From contig DSAU01000208.1 in assembly GCA_011046315.1 (NCBI GenBank), positions 1 to 7,909 of the forward strand: DNA of 7,909 nucleotides, written 5' to 3'. Position 1 is the stretch's first letter, and each line of letters opens with the position of its first letter. Made by a program: the position numbers and the translations under genes. The stretch is from a bacterium (lineage in GTDB: Bacteria; Zhuqueibacterota; Zhuqueibacteria; Thermofontimicrobiales; Thermofontimicrobiaceae). This document shows, piece after piece, positions 5,335-7,909 of the stretch. The notes beneath the pieces are model-generated. The model was not told the origin of the DNA. It saw nothing but the letters and a program-made list of their open reading frames with translations, and did not search any database.

Positions 5335-7443
5335 ATGGATTTTCTCGGACTGCATGTCGTGGATTGGATGGTTATCTCTTCATATTTTGTATTGATGATT
5401 TATATTGGTCGCTGGTCGAGCAAAAAGGTCAAGACGACTAAAGATTTTTATCAGGGGGGACGGAGCTTCGGAAAAGTTCTGTTTGCTTTTCTGAATTTCG
5501 GAACTATCACCAGCGCAGACCAGGCAACAGGTGTATCCCGGGAGATTTATCGCCAGGGACTGTCCGGGCTGTGGTTTCAAAATCTGGTGCTATTCATCAC
5601 GCCTTTCTATTGGTTTTCGTCGATATTGCAACGCCGAACCCGTTACATCGGACCGGGCGACATCTATTTGCATCGCTTCGAAAGCAGATTTCTCGCTGGT
5701 TTGTTTGCCATCTATATTTTGATGATTGCAATTTACGGCGGTTCGATGGGATTTTTGCTGACCGGAAAAACCATGAAGGCGTTGATGATCAAACCGGAGT
5801 CAGAATACACCCAGGTGGAACGAGAAGCTGTCGACGGTTTCAACCGCTTAAAACAGTTGGAAACCAAACAGAGCTTTGAAACGGTTTCTGCAGAAGAAAA
5901 GGCAGAGATTGTCGTATTGCGCGAAAAGTTGAAACGAAATGAAATATACGCCAGTCCGTCCTATCTCAATTTGATATTGTTCTATTTTATCTATGCCGGC
6001 ATTGTCGGAGCTTACACGATTTTGGGGGGATTATTCGCCGCGGTGGTGACGGATATCATTCAGGGACTTTTGATTCTATTTCTCTCAGTGATACTCATTC
6101 CGGTGGGGTTGGTTAAGCTTGGTGGGTTTAGCGGATTACACGCCAATGTTCCGGATTATATGTTTGAACTTTTCGGTTCTGCTGCAACCAGTGAATATAC
6201 ATGGTATTTTGTGGCGGCAATGGTGACAGTCAATCTTATCGGGCTACCGCCGAGGAGTTTCACCGCTGGCGGATCAGCTAAAGACGATAAAAGTGCTCGA
6301 ATTGGGATGATGGTGGGTGCATTTTCGAAGAGATTTGTAATGATCGGCTGGGCTCTGACGGGTTTGATTGCTGTCGGGTTGTATTATGGTCAGCTCTCTG
6401 ACCCAACCATGATCTGGGGACATCTGACCAAAGATCTGCTCGGATTTGGTTTTATCGGACTGATGGTTGCGGCTGTTCTGGCGGCAAACATGTCATCGAT
6501 TGACGCTCAAAGTCTGGAGTGGAGCGCTGCTTTTACTAAAAACATTTTGCAGCCGATCTATCCAAAAATTAAAGAAAAGGCACAGGTGCTGGCAGGCAGA
6601 ATCGTTATCTTTGTAGTGCTGCTTTCGTCCATCTATTTTGCCAATAAAGTGGATGATATTTTCGTCATGTTCAAATATGTGCTTTCTGTCGGAACCATAA
6701 TTGGTCCGGCTTTGTGGCTGGTTTATTTTTGGCGGCGGTTGACAACCAAAGCGGTGGTGATTCAAATGGTGCTAACCATTTTTACGACGGTGGTCATTCC
6801 CAATATGGCGCCAAATTTTGAGTCGATCCGGTACAACCCCAAATTGACCATTCAAACTCGCGAGCAAACCGTGATGGTCACCACGCGCGCTTTGCAAAAG
6901 GACGTAGAAGAGGGCCGCGCCGAATTTGTGGGTCAGTCGATTCAAAAAAAGAAGGTTCATCCTCCGACGGCTATCTTTTTTGATCAGGTGATGCGAGAGG
7001 ATCCGGATGACCCCAACTCACGGCTGGTTGGCAATGGTGCGTTTAAAAATCAGCTATATTACCTGTCGCTGTTGGGAGCGCCGGTGCAAAATATGACCAA
7101 ACCGCAACTGGCGACGCTCTCTTTTCTATTCGATATTATTTTTCCGTTCATTCTTTTATTCGGTATCAGTATGATTACAAAACCCAACTCTGAAAAAACA
7201 TTGCGCGAATTTTACGGCGCAATTCACACCCCGGCCGTGGCTGACGCCGATGAGGATGCGCGGCTGGTGAAGCAAGCAATTGAGAATCCGGATATCGTTG
7301 AAAAAAGAAAGTTGTTTCCCGGTACCAATTGGGAGTTTTGGAAGCCGGATCGGTGGGATATCTGGGGATTTGTGCTGTCGTGGTGCGTGGTGGGCTTGAT
7401 TATTTTGCTCTATTTTTTAATTTTTAGAATCGGCGCAAATTGA
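5335..7443 (+). CDS. sodium:solute symporter (SSS/SLC5 family) with two large soluble insertions
   Basis: This 702-residue inner-membrane protein probably couples Na+ entry to import of a sugar or other small solute. Likely membrane segments are about 8-25, 46-66, 78-98, 119-145, 210-236, 238-262, 288-310, 330-351, 369-393, 420-436, 442-466, 471-490, 591-614 and 675-698. SSS hallmarks are 'DFYQGGRSFG' (37-46), 'YTILGGLFAAVVTDIIQG' (227-244) and 'AAVLAANMSSIDAQS' (379-393). In the last, A384, S387 and S388 match the Na2-site Ala and Ser-Ser of vSGLT. Typical members have about 500-550 residues. The excess lies in a charged helical stretch at about 150-207 and a hydrophilic stretch at about 491-590, with another soluble stretch at 615-674. 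Such long SSS proteins are known in several environmental lineages, so this is probably a subfamily trait and not a fusion. The substrate is not readable; the neighbours suggest a sugar. Stops TGA and TAA follow in tandem. Confidence 0.93.
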   Translation: MDFLGLHVVDWMVISSYFVLMIYIGRWSSKKVKTTKDFYQGGRSFGKVLFAFLNFGTITSADQATGVSREIYRQGLSGLWFQNLVLFITPFYWFSSILQRRTRYIGPGDIYLHRFESRFLAGLFAIYILMIAIYGGSMGFLLTGKTMKALMIKPESEYTQVEREAVDGFNRLKQLETKQSFETVSAEEKAEIVVLREKLKRNEIYASPSYLNLILFYFIYAGIVGAYTILGGLFAAVVTDIIQGLLILFLSVILIPVGLVKLGGFSGLHANVPDYMFELFGSAATSEYTWYFVAAMVTVNLIGLPPRSFTAGGSAKDDKSARIGMMVGAFSKRFVMIGWALTGLIAVGLYYGQLSDPTMIWGHLTKDLLGFGFIGLMVAAVLAANMSSIDAQSLEWSAAFTKNILQPIYPKIKEKAQVLAGRIVIFVVLLSSIYFANKVDDIFVMFKYVLSVGTIIGPALWLVYFWRRLTTKAVVIQMVLTIFTTVVIPNMAPNFESIRYNPKLTIQTREQTVMVTTRALQKDVEEGRAEFVGQSIQKKKVHPPTAIFFDQVMREDPDDPNSRLVGNGAFKNQLYYLSLLGAPVQNMTKPQLATLSFLFDIIFPFILLFGISMITKPNSEKTLREFYGAIHTPAVADADEDARLVKQAIENPDIVEKRKLFPGTNWEFWKPDRWDIWGFVLSWCVVGLIILLYFLIFRIGAN

Positions 7444-7447
7444 TAAT

Positions 7448-7481
7448 CCAGTCAGAAACCGCGGCTTAAACTGGGATTTTT
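7448..7481 (+). terminator. possible intrinsic terminator after the symporter
   Basis: CCAGT (7448-7452) pairs with ACTGG (7470-7474), with a GC-rich interior (CCGCGG), and a T5 run follows at 7477-7481. The stem is short, with mismatches inside, so efficiency is doubtful. Confidence 0.3.
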
Positions 7482-7529
7482 CCGTCATCAGTCAGGGGGT
7501 TAACTGGCTGAGCCAAAGTGCTTTGATTG

Positions 7530-7535
7530 TATAAT
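7530..7535 (+). promoter_or_regulatory. possible -10 box for the lipoprotein gene
   Basis: A perfect TATAAT lies 36 bases before ATG 7572. A start near 7542 would leave a leader of about 30 bases carrying the AAGGAG site at 7561-7566. No convincing -35 is seen at 16-18 bases upstream. Confidence 0.35.
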
Positions 7536-7571
7536 TGTCCGAATTGAAAAATGAAAATTGAAGGAGTTGCA

Positions 7572-7909
7572 ATGAAAAAATCAATTTTATCTGCATTTAG
7601 TTTGATGCTTTTAATTATTTTTGCTCAAGCATGTAGCGAAACTGACAGTGTAATTTTTGGCAAATGGAAGCTAAATCTGGAAAAAAGTACCGACATTGCT
7701 CCCTGGCGCTATCGCCAGTTGGAGCTGGAAATTGTCCAGAATGAAAACGGACTTCAATTAATTCACAATTGGAAGCACCGACGTCACGGTGATTGGGTGG
7801 ATACGTTGAAGCTCGTCCCCGGTGGTGATACCGTTAAATCAATCATTCGATCACCGCTCTGGGTTGAAAACTGGTTCATGGGCGTGCTGTCAAAAGAAAA
7901 CAGCGTTCG
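7572..7909 (+). CDS. putative lipocalin-like lipoprotein (3' end outside window)
   Basis: A strong AAGGAG (7561-7566) stands five bases before the ATG, and the frame stays open for 112 codons to the window edge. MKKS followed by a hydrophobic stretch (5-17) and 'FAQAC' fits a type II signal peptide with lipidated C21. The -3 residue is Ala, not the commoner Leu, so a type I signal is possible. The mature part opens with 'GKWKLNLEKS' (30-39), a pattern typical of small lipocalin-like or calycin-like exported proteins of unknown function. Alternating polar and hydrophobic strands follow ('QLELEIVQNENGLQLIHNW', 'VDTLKLVPGGDTV'), consistent with an antiparallel beta-barrel. The role is unknown; it could bind a hydrophobic or small ligand at the envelope. 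A gap of 128 bases and a possible terminator separate it from the symporter, so it may be a separate transcript. Confidence 0.7.
   Translation, partial: MKKSILSAFSLMLLIIFAQACSETDSVIFGKWKLNLEKSTDIAPWRYRQLELEIVQNENGLQLIHNWKHRRHGDWVDTLKLVPGGDTVKSIIRSPLWVENWFMGVLSKENSV

Noticed and set aside
5485..5994. The charged helical stretch in the symporter (about residues 150-207) as a fusion or frameshift artefact.
   Set aside because: The frame is continuous, with family motifs on both sides, and long insertions are known in this kind of SSS protein, so it is reported as a subfamily trait.
7488..7511. Hairpin TCAGTCAG / CTGGCTGA after the symporter.
   Set aside because: An eight-pair stem with one wobble and no T-run after it; a chance fold is likely, and the T-run hairpin at 7448-7481 is a better terminator candidate.

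Overview
The window carries a run of genes on one strand from what looks like a carbohydrate-degradation and uptake locus of a Gram-negative bacterium. Cell type is inferred from Sec signal peptides, a lipoprotein signal, good Shine-Dalgarno sites and moderate GC. The mix of Asp-box propellers, secreted CBM9-bearing enzymes and long SSS symporters is familiar from FCB-group and PVC-group bacteria and related uncultured lineages (Calditrichaeota/KSB1-like genomes are one guess). No marker gene in the window settles the taxon. There is no SusC/SusD pair, no rRNA or tRNA gene, no transposase and no CRISPR array.

Layout: (1) 2-958, a five-bladed beta-propeller glycosidase-like protein of the GH43/GH32 type, cut by the left edge. 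(2) 959-1258, a noncoding gap with a 112-bp compound inverted repeat (1104-1215). (3) 1259-2266, an exported seven-bladed Asp-box (BNR/Ycf48-like) propeller. (4) 2336-4777, a large exported protein with an alpha-helical/beta enzyme-like N-terminal part of unrecognised family and a C-terminal CBM9-like domain; it could be a polysaccharide lyase. (5) 4941-5293, a broken GH37/GH63-type (trehalase-like) glycosidase: its first ~73 codons and last ~43 codons lie side by side in different frames with the catalytic core missing. (6) 5335-7443, a sodium:solute symporter (SSS/SLC5) with two large soluble insertions. (7) 7572-7909, the start of a lipocalin-like lipoprotein, cut by the right edge.

The joint role proposed here is inference. 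An exported enzyme (2336-4777) cuts a polysaccharide, possibly helped by the Asp-box propeller. The symporter imports the released sugar or oligosaccharide, and the GH43/32-like protein (and once the trehalase-like enzyme) acts on the small products. The spacing suggests that genes 2-3 and the remnant plus symporter are transcribed together.

The most notable observations are the internally deleted glycosidase directly upstream of an intact symporter, the unassigned CBM9-bearing enzyme, and the two-armed inverted repeat in the leader of the propeller gene.
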